In this document: positions 46,622-55,907 of the stretch, piece by piece | How the letters are laid out: each line of letters begins with the position of its first letter | Numbering within the stretch: position 1 is the first letter of the stretch | Assembly: GCF_001767295.1 (NCBI RefSeq) | Contig: NZ_CP014944.1 | Span: 2,480,001 to 2,544,000, forward strand | Origin: Colwellia sp. PAMC 20917 | Lineage (GTDB): Bacteria; Pseudomonadota; Gammaproteobacteria; Enterobacterales; Alteromonadaceae | Reading direction: 5' to 3' | DNA length: 64,000 nucleotides | Notes under the pieces: model-generated | What the model was told of the DNA's origin: nothing | The model's input: the letters and a program-made list of their open reading frames with translations, nothing else | The model's database searches: none | Program-made: the position numbers and the translations under genes

Positions 46622-48643
46622 ATGAAACTTAACCCCGGACAAAATGAAGCGGTAAAATATGTTACTGGCCCCTGCTTAGTATTAGCCGGCGCGGGTAGTG
46701 GTAAAACAGGGGTTATCTGTAAGAAAATTGCTTATCTTATTGAAAAATGTGATTACAAAGCTCGTAATATTGCGGCAGTAACCTTTACCAATAAAGCCGC
46801 ACGAGAAATGAAAGAACGTGTGATTAAGATGATGGACAAAAGTTTAACGCGAGGTCTCACCGTTTCGACTTTTCACTCGCTGGGTCTTGATATTATTCGT
46901 AAAGAAATTAAAACCTTAGGTTATAAACCCGGTTTTACCTTATTTGACGACCAAGACACGTTGTCTTTATTAAAAGAATTAACACATGATGAGCTTGATG
47001 GTGATAAAGATTTACTGAGTAAATTACAGAGCATGATTTCCAATTGGAAAAATGACTTAATGTTACCTGACTCCGCGATAAAAATGGCTGGTGATGCAGA
47101 TACCACGATGTTTGCTGAATTTTACCAGCTCTATCAAAAACATATGAAGGCCTATAACGCGCTTGATTTCGATGACTTAATTTTAATCCCTACCTTGTTA
47201 TTAAAAAACTTTCCTGACGTTAAAGCACGCTGGCAGAAAAAAATTCAATACTTACTGGTTGATGAATATCAAGATACCAATGCTAGCCAATATGAGTTAG
47301 TAAAATTAATCGCCGGTGAACGGGCTTTGTTAACGGTTGTTGGCGATGACGATCAATCTATATATTCATGGCGTGGTGCAAAACCGCAAAATCTTGTTTT
47401 ACTCGGAGAAGATTTTCCGCAACTTAAGTTGATTAAGTTAGAACAAAATTACCGATCAAGTGGTCGTATTCTTAAGTGTGCCAATACATTAATCGCGAAC
47501 AATCCTCATGTTTACGACAAAGCGTTGTTTAGTGAGTTGGCTTACGGCGTTGAACTGCGCGTTATTCAAGCGAAAAATGAAGAGCATGAAATTGAGCGAG
47601 TGGTCGGTGAATTAATTGGTCATAAGTTCTTAAACAAAAGTAAATTTAAAAATTATGCGATCTTGTATCGTGGTAATCATCAATCACGCTTATTAGAAAA
47701 AGCATTAATGCTTAACCGTATTCCTTATAAGATCAGCGGCGGGACTTCATTCTTCTCACGCAGCGAAATTAAAGACATGATGGCATTTTTACGTGTTTTG
47801 GTGAACCCGGATGATGACAATGCATTTCTAAGAATAGTTAATGTACCACGCAGAGAAATTGGACCCACGACACTAGAAAAACTGGGTAATTACGCCAATA
47901 TGCGGCAAATAAGTATGTTCGCCGCTAGTTTTGAGTTGGGGCTTGAACAGCATTTAACCGGTCGTGGTTTAGTACATGTGCAAAGGTTTACTCGTTGGTT
48001 AGTTGAAACTGGCGATCACGCGGAGCGAGGTGATACGCCTGCAGTGCTTAGAGCGATGATCCGTGAAATAAATTATGAAGATTGGCTGTACGACACTTCG
48101 CCTAGCCCAAAAGCAGCAGAAATGCGCATGAAAAACGTTACGCAACTTTTTAGTTGGGTAACTAATATGCTTGAAGGGGATGATGAAGAAGAGCCTATGT
48201 TATTGCCAGCCATTGTAACCCGCTTAACCTTGCGCGATATGATGGAACGTGGCGAAGATGAAGACGATGCTGACCAAGTACAATTAATGACACTACACGC
48301 TTCTAAGGGGCTAGAATTTCCTTATGTCTTCTTGATTGGCATGGAAGAAGGTTTATTGCCACACCAAACAAGTATGGACGAAGGTAACGTTGAAGAAGAG
48401 CGTCGATTGGCTTATGTGGGAATTACCCGTGCGCAACGTGAATTAATTTTTACTTATGCCAAAGAGCGCCGACAATATGGTGAAGTTTCTCGCACCGAAG
48501 CGAGTCGATTTTTACACGAATTACCGCAAGACGATTTAAGTTGGGAGCTAACAGAAACTAAAAAAAGCCAAGAGCACAAAGACAAAACCACTAAAATGGG
48601 TGTGGCGAATTTGCGTGATATGCTCAAGAATAAAAATAAATAA
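46622..48643 (+). CDS. rep: ATP-dependent DNA helicase Rep
   Basis: 673 aa, the usual Rep length. Superfamily 1A helicase that clears proteins ahead of the replication fork. [86 protein letters not shown] and [12 protein letters not shown] are present. The N-terminus [23 protein letters not shown] and the lack of UvrD's C-terminal Tudor domain assign it to Rep. A good terminator follows. Confidence 0.96.
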   Translation: MKLNPGQNEAVKYVTGPCLVLAGAGSGKTGVICKKIAYLIEKCDYKARNIAAVTFTNKAAREMKERVIKMMDKSLTRGLTVSTFHSLGLDIIRKEIKTLGYKPGFTLFDDQDTLSLLKELTHDELDGDKDLLSKLQSMISNWKNDLMLPDSAIKMAGDADTTMFAEFYQLYQKHMKAYNALDFDDLILIPTLLLKNFPDVKARWQKKIQYLLVDEYQDTNASQYELVKLIAGERALLTVVGDDDQSIYSWRGAKPQNLVLLGEDFPQLKLIKLEQNYRSSGRILKCANTLIANNPHVYDKALFSELAYGVELRVIQAKNEEHEIERVVGELIGHKFLNKSKFKNYAILYRGNHQSRLLEKALMLNRIPYKISGGTSFFSRSEIKDMMAFLRVLVNPDDDNAFLRIVNVPRREIGPTTLEKLGNYANMRQISMFAASFELGLEQHLTGRGLVHVQRFTRWLVETGDHAERGDTPAVLRAMIREINYEDWLYDTSPSPKAAEMRMKNVTQLFSWVTNMLEGDDEEEPMLLPAIVTRLTLRDMMERGEDEDDADQVQLMTLHASKGLEFPYVFLIGMEEGLLPHQTSMDEGNVEEERRLAYVGITRAQRELIFTYAKERRQYGEVSRTEASRFLHELPQDDLSWELTETKKSQEHKDKTTKMGVANLRDMLKNKNK

Positions 48644-48717
48644 GTACTTTTTTATGTTTTGGCTAAAGATAACTAAAACAAAAAATTTCAATTAAGCCCG
48701 CCATTAATGATTATAAA

Positions 48718-48757
48718 AATAACGCCTCTTTGCTTCAATGAGGCGTTATTTTTTATT
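48718..48757 (+). terminator. Terminator after rep
   Basis: AATAACGCCTC (48718-48728) pairs with GAGGCGTTATT (48740-48750), followed by TTTTTATT. Confidence 0.9.
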
Positions 48758-48948
48758 AACAATTAGCCATGAAAATTAAAATAATCTTACAAAGTTAAAC
48801 AAATGAAATACAAAAACTGAACAGTTAATGTTTTGTATTTCATTATAATTAATCTACACAAAGTTCGACCTCTAACTTAATAAAAGCTGATAAGTCTTTT
48901 ATTGGTCAAACTTTTAATGAAAAATTAATTATATGGATATCGCAGTTG

Positions 48949-49242
48949 ATGAGTTTAAAGAAAGTGCTGTTGAGTTGTTTTATTTGTATTTCCGTCAGTT
49001 CATGTGCATTCGTTCCTTCTTCTTCACCTGACCAGCCTTACTATTATGACTGCGATATGGTGACAAAAAAACTAACCTTAAAATCCACTCAAATGGGGGA
49101 GCTAGGAGATTGTGACGATGGCGGTATAGCGGAATGTATCATTATGACGGGTATTTTGAGTACAGCAATCTTGATTGTTTCTGGCAGTGTCGTTTTGTTA
49201 GGTAATACTTTGCATTGGTCAGAATATAAGTTGAAATGTTAG
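48949..49242 (+). CDS. Small putative lipoprotein with a membrane segment
   Basis: 97 aa from ATG at 48949. Signal segment with lipobox (LSCFICISVSSC, acylated Cys near residue 19), then SSSPDQPYYYDCDM and a second hydrophobic segment near residues 62-85 (CIIMTGILSTAILIVSGSVVLLG). Cys residues at several places may form disulfides. I do not recognise the family. It begins the accessory stretch before the insertion sequence. Confidence 0.55.
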   Translation: MSLKKVLLSCFICISVSSCAFVPSSSPDQPYYYDCDMVTKKLTLKSTQMGELGDCDDGGIAECIIMTGILSTAILIVSGSVVLLGNTLHWSEYKLKC

Positions 49243-49494
49243 ACATACAATAAGGTCATCTAAAATTAAAACAGCCCAACAGATATAATTTATTGTTGGT
49301 GGATTTCCTATTCATTATTTTACGGGCTTGTAAAAATAACTTACGCGCTTTATGAAAGCGAGTAACGCACAAATTACAACGTTCACTTCAAGTTCATTGC
49401 TGTCTTTGGTATTTCGCCTCTTAACGCTAACTAAAGCCACAAACCTGACCTAATGCAGAAATAAAAAAGCAGCCATTAAAGACTGCTTAGTACC
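49243..49494. other. Gene-free region before the insertion sequence
   Basis: A hairpin CCAACA/TGTTGG (49276-49299) may end the lipoprotein transcript. Another short hairpin, AAGCAG/CTGCTT (49467-49488), lies immediately before the target site of the insertion sequence. No ORF. Confidence 0.5.
49491..49494. repeat. Target site duplication, left copy
   Basis: TACC directly outside the left inverted repeat; the same four bases follow the right end at 51258-51261. Confidence 0.8.
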
Positions 49495-51257
49495 CAGCCT
49501 GTGTGAAAACTAATTATTGTAAGTTTTCATTATTGAGGGTTTATATCAGCTATTTAGAAGGCTTCGCGTAGCGAAGCCGATATTTATGAATATCCATGCT
49601 TTATATTTTTTATTCGTTCAAAATTGCTGATATTGGCTCCTATTTGAAACATATTTGGGTCTTTTAAGGAAAGAGTTACCTCTTACGGCAACATCACTTC
49701 CTTCATCAACTTTTCTATTCCAAATATATTGAGCATTCTTTTTAAATTATACGCCAATACATGCAGGTTCAATTCTGTACTGACATTTTTAAACCCTCTT
49801 GTTAAAAGGTGCGTGGCTCCTGCCCACAACTTAATCGTACCAAAGGGATGTTCAACCGTTTGTTTTCGTTGAAGCATCGCATCAGGCGTTGCTTTGAGCA
49901 AGGCTTCCATTTTTTCCATATCAGCTTCATGGATCCAACGTCTCATTCTTCTTGGGTCTTTTTTAGAACGGGTACATTGGCTTCGGATAGTGCAATTTTT
50001 ACAAGCCATACCATTGAAGTAAATTTTGATATCTAACCCTCCTTCTATCGCATTGAATCGATGTTGAAGCTCATTGCCCGCAGGGCAAATATAAACATCA
50101 TTATCTTGATTATATTCAAACAGTGACTTGTTAAAAATTCCCTTCTTTTCTGAGCCTGATGTATCGGTTTTTGGTACAAGCGTCGATACACCTAAATCTT
50201 GAGTATCTTTAATATCTTGTCGGCTGTAATAACCCTTATCTGCCAATATTGTTGTAACACTTTTCCCTAACGCTTTAAGTGTCAGTTTGGTCATATTGCA
50301 CAACTGCCCCCTATCTGTTGTATTGGTGACTTCGTGAGCAACAATTAAATGATGTTTAGTATCGACAGCGCTTTGTATGTTATAGCAAATCGCTCGTGTC
50401 ATGCCCTGTGTTTTCATCAAGCGAGAATCAGGATCGACTGTTGATACTTGTTTATCAGGATGATTATTGACGGCTAATTCCATCTCTTTTAGTTCAACGA
50501 GGTGTTGTTTTAAGAAATCTAATTTAGATTCAATATTAGCAATGTATTGTGATGTGTTCTCTTGTGAATCTGACTGTTCAAGCTTCAAAAAATAATTATT
50601 AATATGCTTTTCTACTCGCTCAATATGAGACTTCATTTTACTTGGAGTGTAGTTTTTATCTTTGTTGTTGGATGCCTTAAACTTACTACCATCTATAGCA
50701 ACAGTCGCTTCACTAAACATATTGAATTTATGGCACATTTGAACGAAGGTTTTACAGGTGTTTTTAATTCCACTGTGGTTATCTTTTCTAAAGTCAGCAA
50801 TCGTTTTAAAGTCTGGGGATAAACGCTCCGTGAGCCACATAAGTTCAACATTACGTTGTGTTTCTCGCTCTAGACAGCGTGATGACTGAATTCGGTTTAA
50901 ATAACCATAGATATAAATTTTGAGTAATATGGCGGGGTGATAACCAGGTCGGCCAGTTGCTTTAGATTGAACACCTTTGAAACCAAGGTTTTCTAAATCT
51001 AAACCATCGACAAATACATCAATTACTCTAACAGGATTTTCTTTAGCGACAAAATCTTCAAGCATTTCTGGAAAGAGGGTTGCTTGGGAGCGAGATAAAC
51101 CTTTAATATGACGTGACATACAGCCAACATATAATCAATTAACCTAATGAATATTATAGCAAATATTGAGTGATATATTATCTTGTTTTGAGATTGATTG
51201 ATCATAAGTATCCGGTGCTTATTCGAAAAAGTGATCAAAACGTTTTCACACAGGCTG
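49495..51257 (-). mobile_element. Complete IS1182-family insertion sequence
   Basis: 1763 bp. Terminal inverted repeats of 16 bp are identical (CAGCCTGTGTGAAAAC at 49495-49510 and its complement at 51242-51257). They are flanked by the direct repeat TACC (49491-49494 and 51258-51261), the target duplication. One intact transposase gene occupies most of it. A strong 8-bp hairpin (49560-49578) lies in the 3' part, downstream of the transposase. Intact ends and gene suggest recent arrival. Confidence 0.93.
49683..51119 (-). CDS. IS1182-family transposase
   Basis: 478 aa, intact, DDE-type. The N-terminal DUF772 region (RHIKGLSRSQATLFPEMLEDFV...GRPGYHPAILLKIYIYGYLNRIQSSRCLERETQRN) and C-terminal DDE domain (TILADKGYYSRQDI, VEHPFGTIKLWAGATHLLTRGF) are those of IS1182/IS5-like elements. 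A cysteine cluster (CPAGNELQ...CKNCTIRSQC) is typical of the subfamily. The only gene in the element. Confidence 0.95.
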   Translation of the reverse strand: MSRHIKGLSRSQATLFPEMLEDFVAKENPVRVIDVFVDGLDLENLGFKGVQSKATGRPGYHPAILLKIYIYGYLNRIQSSRCLERETQRNVELMWLTERLSPDFKTIADFRKDNHSGIKNTCKTFVQMCHKFNMFSEATVAIDGSKFKASNNKDKNYTPSKMKSHIERVEKHINNYFLKLEQSDSQENTSQYIANIESKLDFLKQHLVELKEMELAVNNHPDKQVSTVDPDSRLMKTQGMTRAICYNIQSAVDTKHHLIVAHEVTNTTDRGQLCNMTKLTLKALGKSVTTILADKGYYSRQDIKDTQDLGVSTLVPKTDTSGSEKKGIFNKSLFEYNQDNDVYICPAGNELQHRFNAIEGGLDIKIYFNGMACKNCTIRSQCTRSKKDPRRMRRWIHEADMEKMEALLKATPDAMLQRKQTVEHPFGTIKLWAGATHLLTRGFKNVSTELNLHVLAYNLKRMLNIFGIEKLMKEVMLP

Positions 51258-51886
51258 TACCAATTGCGGACATTAAGCCTTTGTAAAACCATAAACACAT
51301 TAGGGGGCAATTTAAGCCAGAAATTACTATATGTTTGAGGGATAGGCGTAAGCTCAATATAGTCTGGAGAGTTTAAGTTTTAGATGCCAACTATAAGGCT
51401 AAATTTTCGTTCACAGAATGATTAGTGACAGTTCGCTTTGCCTATTATCTGGCTTTCACTAACAACGGAGAATAATCCGCTAGTATGCATATATTGATTT
51501 TTATCCTCTGGTTTTATTCTAACTTCACGAATATAGAAATTGATAACTTATTTTATAAAATCTACTTGTTGATTTTATAACAATACCAACGGATGACATA
51601 TCAAGACAAGTGATTACAAGTCAGTTGCTAGGTCGTAGTGTTGTGTTGAATATACTGGCCTGTAATTATGCTTTGGTAATTCATTACAACAATTAACACT
51701 ACTCAGCTCTAATCAATTACACTACTAAAATACGTGTTTTAGGAAGTTTAACATGATTCTTTTGATGATTTATATTTGGTTTTAGCTGAAATTCAATCAC
51801 CTTATGACGTTTTTATACTAAAGTTAACTTAAATTATTGTTCCTTAAAATCAAGCTGTAAATTCAAACAGTTGATGAATGTTTATG

Positions 51887-51903
51887 TGTCAGTTTTTTTT
51901 ACA
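51887..51903 (+). promoter_or_regulatory. Upstream motif of the first PEP-CTERM gene
   Basis: TGTCAGT-(TTT)-TTTTACA lies 81 bp before the GG of the -24 element. The same motif with AAA in the middle lies 79 bp before the -24 element of the second PEP-CTERM gene. Probable activator (UAS) site; the protein is unknown, PrsR being the obvious candidate. Confidence 0.5.
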
Positions 51904-51966
51904 GTATTATTATATATAAATTTTATCGAACTTCCATAATATTGAAATAATTAAGTTTTATAAGTT

Positions 51967-51981
51967 TGGCGTATTTTTTGT
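51967..51981 (+). promoter_or_regulatory. Candidate sigma54 promoter of the first PEP-CTERM gene
   Basis: TGGCGTA-TTTT-TTGT: GG at 51968-51969 and GT (instead of GC) 10 bases later at 51980-51981, 86 bp from GG to the ATG. The last base departs from the usual -12 GC; the position is matched by the second gene. Confidence 0.5.
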
Positions 51982-52053
51982 ATTAAAATAAAGATATCAA
52001 TAAATTACTATTACCTACCAAAGTTTATGGAAAGGGATTAAAAGGAAGATTAA

Positions 52054-52650
52054 ATGAAGTTTAAATTTTTAAAAATCGCAATAGCAGCCTTAGTCGTACT
52101 ATCAACGACAGTCACTCATGCGAACTTGATTGTAGATGGTGGATTTGAATTTGGACAAGCCACAGGTACTGCTAGCACATCAAGCGGTTATGGTGCGTGG
52201 TCAACTATAAGCGGTCAAACGTACCTGCTAGGTATGCCTTATGCGGGGATGTCGACTCTTGAAGGATTAAATGCAATGCATGTTGGGAATGGCTATGGCT
52301 TTGGCTATGTCGAACAATCCTTCGCAACCAACATCGGGTCCTTATACGAGCTCACGTATTCAATGATAGGTTGGAGCGGAGGAGCCGGTCGTGTTAGTGC
52401 TCATCTCTACAACACAGGGACTACAGATCTAATTACCGGTCTATCGACGGGCGGGGGATGGGTTACTGGGAGTTTCACTTTTACGGCTAGCAATACTTTA
52501 ACTACATTAAAGCTCCAAAATGTTAGTGGTGCATCAACTGTCGATGATGTCAGTTTGATAAGTGTCGCAGTACCAGAGCCATCAACAATTGCTATTTTTG
52601 CATTAGGAATGATTGGTTTAGTATCACGTCGATTTAAGAAACAAGCTTAA
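52054..52650 (+). CDS. PEP-CTERM surface protein
   Basis: 198 aa. Signal peptide (1-23, VTHA-NL), then a beta-rich domain beginning NLIVDGGFEFGQATG that resembles the DUF642/choice-of-anchor galactose-binding fold. A PEP-CTERM sorting tail follows: VPEPSTIAIFALGMIGLVSRR, i.e. PEP motif, hydrophobic helix and basic end. Exosortase should cleave it and anchor or release it at the cell surface; no exosortase gene is in this window. GGAAGATTAA precedes the ATG. Possibly part of a biofilm or extracellular matrix set with the next PEP-CTERM gene. Confidence 0.88.
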   Translation: MKFKFLKIAIAALVVLSTTVTHANLIVDGGFEFGQATGTASTSSGYGAWSTISGQTYLLGMPYAGMSTLEGLNAMHVGNGYGFGYVEQSFATNIGSLYELTYSMIGWSGGAGRVSAHLYNTGTTDLITGLSTGGGWVTGSFTFTASNTLTTLKLQNVSGASTVDDVSLISVAVPEPSTIAIFALGMIGLVSRRFKKQA

Positions 52651-52674
52651 TAATTTAAAATTGTTTTACTACGG

Positions 52675-52706
52675 AAAACATCAATTGTCATGACTGATGT
52701 TTTTTT
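52675..52706 (+). terminator. Terminator after the first PEP-CTERM gene
   Basis: AAAACATCA (52675-52683) with TGATGTTTT (52695-52703), followed by further Ts. Confidence 0.85.
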
Positions 52707-53635
52707 GTTTCTGGTGATTGGTAACTGTAAAAAATATCGACACCTAATGGTTTCTTAATAGTTAATTCATTAAAAACCACTACCGTAGGATTAAGTATCC
52801 TTTGTTATATCATACGTGTAAAAGCCTTCAGGCACTTTAACTGATTATTCAGCACGACTTGTGTGATTTTTATAGTTTTTGACAAAAAGCCATCCATATA
52901 TAACCAATCCTTTTTACGAATAATTGTCGAAATGGTAGCAGTTAAATAAGCAAAGGCTTATGTCAGCTATCGTATCTAAGAAGACATTAAGCTTTTCAGA
53001 ACATTAGATCAACTAAGCGCACTTTTTTGACGTTAGCTTTTGGTGAGGGCAAAGCTACCAGTGATCATTGTTCTAAGGTCACTAGCTGCCACATTCGAGA
53101 CCTTTTCTAACACCCTAAATCAGCACTAAAATGGTCTTCTCTGATACGAAAGAAGACCTTAACCTTGGCTTATCTATCGACATTTGAACCGATGAAAATC
53201 AGTCCTGCGTTAGATAATAGAATTGTTCTAAATTTCATCAGGAATCTATAAAGTCAAAAATTATAATTTGATTAGAAAATACCAAAGCGGACATTAGGTT
53301 AATATGATTTTAGGTATTAAATTTTTGTGATTCTATGGCGCTTCGGGTCGGATAGACGACACCTGTCACCTAATTTTATTAACATTGCATTAAGTGCCAC
53401 TTAGACCCAACGCCCTGTAAAATATGGAGTTATAAAAATAAAAATAAAAACAAAATATAACTGTTCATAACTAAATTTTTGTCCCGTATTTGACCCAACA
53501 AAAAAAGTACAATTTAAGTATAAGTGCGCGTAGTCTAGCTGTTTTAATCTCGGAAAATATTCTGATCACTATTTACTAGCTAATCATCTTATTCAACAAA
53601 GTTATTTATTTTAAAATTAATATGTTAGGGCAAAC

Positions 53636-53652
53636 TGTCAGTAAATTTTACA
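53636..53652 (+). promoter_or_regulatory. Upstream motif of the second PEP-CTERM gene
   Basis: TGTCAGT-(AAA)-TTTTACA, identical to the motif before the first PEP-CTERM gene at 14 of 17 positions (all but the middle triplet). It lies 79 bp before the -24 element. Confidence 0.5.
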
Positions 53653-53713
53653 CTTTTAAGAAAACACAAGAAACCAAAATTAAAAAACCATAAGCATCAA
53701 TGAATTACAAATT

Positions 53714-53728
53714 AGGCATACATTTTGC
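53714..53728 (+). promoter_or_regulatory. Sigma54 (-24/-12) promoter of the second PEP-CTERM gene
   Basis: AGGCATA-CATT-TTGC: GG (53715-53716), ten bases, then GC (53727-53728), the canonical spacing. The GG is 87 bp from the start codon, one base different from the first PEP-CTERM gene. Confidence 0.65.
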
Positions 53729-53801
53729 CTGCACCTGTCAAGTTGGATTTTTTACATACTTATCATAATCATATAAATAAAAATAAAGAAAAGGATTTTC
53801 A

Positions 53802-55202
53802 ATGAAAGTTACATTTCTCCCCCTTGCCTTAGTGTGCTTTACAAGTTTTAATGCGGTTTCAAGCTTAATTGAACCCAAAGTTTCTTACTGGAAAGTTACC
53901 ACCAAATCAACCGCAATTAACGCTGATGCTCATACATCAGGAGCTGAAGGCGACAGTTACAACGGACACACCATACAAGATGGTACTTACCAATATGATT
54001 CTCAGGCAAATTATGGAGTTTCTCAGGCAAATAGTAGCGTTGAGCTGAAAGTTAATGATGGGACGACAACAATGTCTGGAGCAGTTTCAGGTAGTAAAGG
54101 AACTCAAACTAGAGAAGTTCCTACATGCCCAACAAATGATTGCGTTTATCTAACAGATGATCCAAATGGATACCCTGATCCATATACAACTGTTATTGAA
54201 GAAGTAGATGGAGGCGCACATAGTATGGGTAATTCTAGGATTACTTATAATAATATAGATTCCAAAACTGGTGACTATGCAAGGACGTCAAAAGAAAAAT
54301 TTGTCGCTACAATACAGTTTCAGGCTGATGGAGATAACGGAGATCTAGGGTGTGGTCTAAACTGTGATGGCTCCTATGATATAACTTCATGGGCCGATTA
54401 TTGGCGACTAGGCGGACTGGGAGTAGAAGATTTATCTATTTCAGTAATAAATGAGTTTGGTAAAGCCACTAGTTACTACGAGGAGTTAGGAGGTTCTATG
54501 CTTAGTAGCGGGATACTATCAAGTAAGAACATTGAAAGCCAAAACTCCACAATAGTAATAGAAGGTACTTATGAGGGAGCTATAGATCTTACAGTAGGTT
54601 CTCGTGGGAATTTATGGCTAGACGGTTGGTCTAACGATAGTGGTAAAAGAGCATACCAAGATTCATATACTGCTTCAATAATTACGGGTGAAGGGGCAAC
54701 TCAAGAAACCCCTTTCATGCCTGATGATATTGGTGAAGATGGAACATTCTTTTTCACTGATGCTGTCTCTGGCGGTTGGTATGACCCAGATCCATGGGAA
54801 TCATTTTTATTCGAAACAACTGATGGTGGTTTGTTTAGCGATATTTTAGGTTTCCCCGCTGGTTTTGGTGATATGTTTGATATTTTCTACCAGCAAGGCG
54901 ATGAGTGGAACTTGCTTGGTGATTTTGACTTAACTGAAAATGTTGATTTCAGTAGTTTAATAGGCTTTGACGTAGATAAGTTTATTGTATCAGGAATTGA
55001 TAGTAATGATGATCAACATCAATTTCCAATACAGCTTGGCTTTGCACAAAGTTCTACAGATTTTTCAATGAAAGGCGTAAAGATAAGTGACTATTACTCT
55101 CAAAATTCATCAGGTAATTCAACTGAAGTACCAGAGCCAAGCTCTTTAGCAATCTTTGCTTTATCACTACTAGGTCTTATGCGCTTAAGAAGAAAAGTTT
55201 AA
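53802..55202 (+). CDS. PEP-CTERM surface protein
   Basis: 466 aa. Signal peptide (about 1-20), then a long beta-rich, acidic and G/S/T-rich region without a domain I recognise. It includes a paired-cysteine stretch (CPTNDC near 111, CGLNC near 182) and a D/E/F-rich segment (residues ~310-400). The C-terminus VPEPSSLAIFALSLLGLMRLRRKV is a textbook PEP-CTERM anchor. AAAGGA precedes the ATG. Presumed exosortase substrate exported to the outer surface; partner of the 52.0-kb gene by shared promoter architecture. Function unknown. Confidence 0.87.
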   Translation: MKVTFLPLALVCFTSFNAVSSLIEPKVSYWKVTTKSTAINADAHTSGAEGDSYNGHTIQDGTYQYDSQANYGVSQANSSVELKVNDGTTTMSGAVSGSKGTQTREVPTCPTNDCVYLTDDPNGYPDPYTTVIEEVDGGAHSMGNSRITYNNIDSKTGDYARTSKEKFVATIQFQADGDNGDLGCGLNCDGSYDITSWADYWRLGGLGVEDLSISVINEFGKATSYYEELGGSMLSSGILSSKNIESQNSTIVIEGTYEGAIDLTVGSRGNLWLDGWSNDSGKRAYQDSYTASIITGEGATQETPFMPDDIGEDGTFFFTDAVSGGWYDPDPWESFLFETTDGGLFSDILGFPAGFGDMFDIFYQQGDEWNLLGDFDLTENVDFSSLIGFDVDKFIVSGIDSNDDQHQFPIQLGFAQSSTDFSMKGVKISDYYSQNSSGNSTEVPEPSSLAIFALSLLGLMRLRRKV

Positions 55203-55235
55203 TATTCATTCAAGCGTTATGATGAACCAAGTTAA

Positions 55236-55259
55236 TGGCACCTAAGTGGTGCCATTTTT
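55236..55259 (+). terminator. Terminator after the second PEP-CTERM gene
   Basis: TGGCACC (55236-55242) and GGTGCCA (55248-55254) with a 5-nt loop, then TTTTT. Confidence 0.88.
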
Positions 55260-55530
55260 AATTAGGTGATGGTTTATATCGCATCGGTTTAAGTTGTCTT
55301 TTCGAAGCAGAGCCAGAGCTACACTCCCCACTCCCTTGCTCCGAATCACTATTTTTTTTCATCAACATTTCCTGATAAACACTGGTATAGTTGATGTTCC
55401 ATGCAATTTTTTGTTCATTATTGTAACGATGATCGAAGCAATAATTGAGCGACTGATTAAGGTTCTGAACTGTCGTTAGTAACTCAAAAGCTAACTTCCG
55501 CTTTTGGCTAATTATCGACCTAAAGAACAA
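55258..55530 (-). CDS. Doubtful small ORF
   Basis: 90 aa, rich in N, Q and S (LNQSLNYCFDHRYNNEQKIAWNINY, SEQGSGECSSGSASKRQ) with no recognised domain, no signal peptide and no clear ribosome binding site. It ends directly behind the terminator of the PEP-CTERM gene on the other strand. It could be a real accessory gene or a chance ORF in decayed sequence; the second seems as likely. Confidence 0.25.
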   Translation of the reverse strand: MFFRSIISQKRKLAFELLTTVQNLNQSLNYCFDHRYNNEQKIAWNINYTSVYQEMLMKKNSDSEQGSGECSSGSASKRQLKPMRYKPSPN

Positions 55531-55907
55531 CCACTAGCTAACGTCAGCAAAGCGCATAGAGTGATCGTTAATAATTCAAAATTGACTGGCAGCAATGGTG
55601 GTAAAAAGGACTGTTTTTAGGGTTAATTAAGGCCAAAACAGGTAGGTTTTGGCATTAGTCGTCGTTAAAGTAGTTACGTTAGCGATTATATTGTCGGTTA
55701 GTAGCCTTTATAACACTAGTAGTTATGACCTCAAATAGGCACAAAATAATAATTTTTTTCTGTCTCAAAAAATTTATTGCGTCTCAAGCTGATAACGTCA
55801 ACTTAGATTTAGTCCTCGAACGGATAACTCCTGCAGTAATTATCTCAGCTTAGGTTAATGTGAGATAACTCCATTACTGATATTTACTCAGACAGTTGAA
55901 GCTGGTA
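55531..55907. other. Gene-free region before the 3' end of ubiB
   Basis: 377 bases, AT-rich. Nested inverted repeats AGTAAT-TATCTCA / TGAGATA-ATTACT (55835-55878) could form a hairpin that ends the ubiEJB transcript. GATAACTCC occurs twice within it. No ORF. Confidence 0.5.

Larger units (their letters stand above)
51262..52053. other. Gene-free region between the insertion sequence and the first PEP-CTERM gene
   Basis: 792 bases with no ORF of note. The 3' third holds the promoter and upstream motif of the PEP-CTERM gene (listed separately). GCGGACATTA at 51266-51275 also occurs at 53287-53296 and may be the remnant of a repeat. Confidence 0.5.
52707..53801. other. Gene-free region between the two PEP-CTERM genes
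   Basis: 1095 bases without a convincing ORF. It contains a GGTCTTCT/AGAAGACC hairpin near 53131-53156, a second copy of GCGGACATTA (53287-53296), an ACACCTGTCACC segment near 53360 with a related GCACCTGTCA at 53731-53740, and the promoter region of the second PEP-CTERM gene. It looks like decayed sequence of transferred origin; no protein could be reconstructed by eye. Confidence 0.5.

Noticed and set aside
48949-55530. Accessory segment as a prophage or integrative island
   Set aside because: Apart from one insertion sequence there is no integrase, phage structural gene, tRNA target or long flanking direct repeat.
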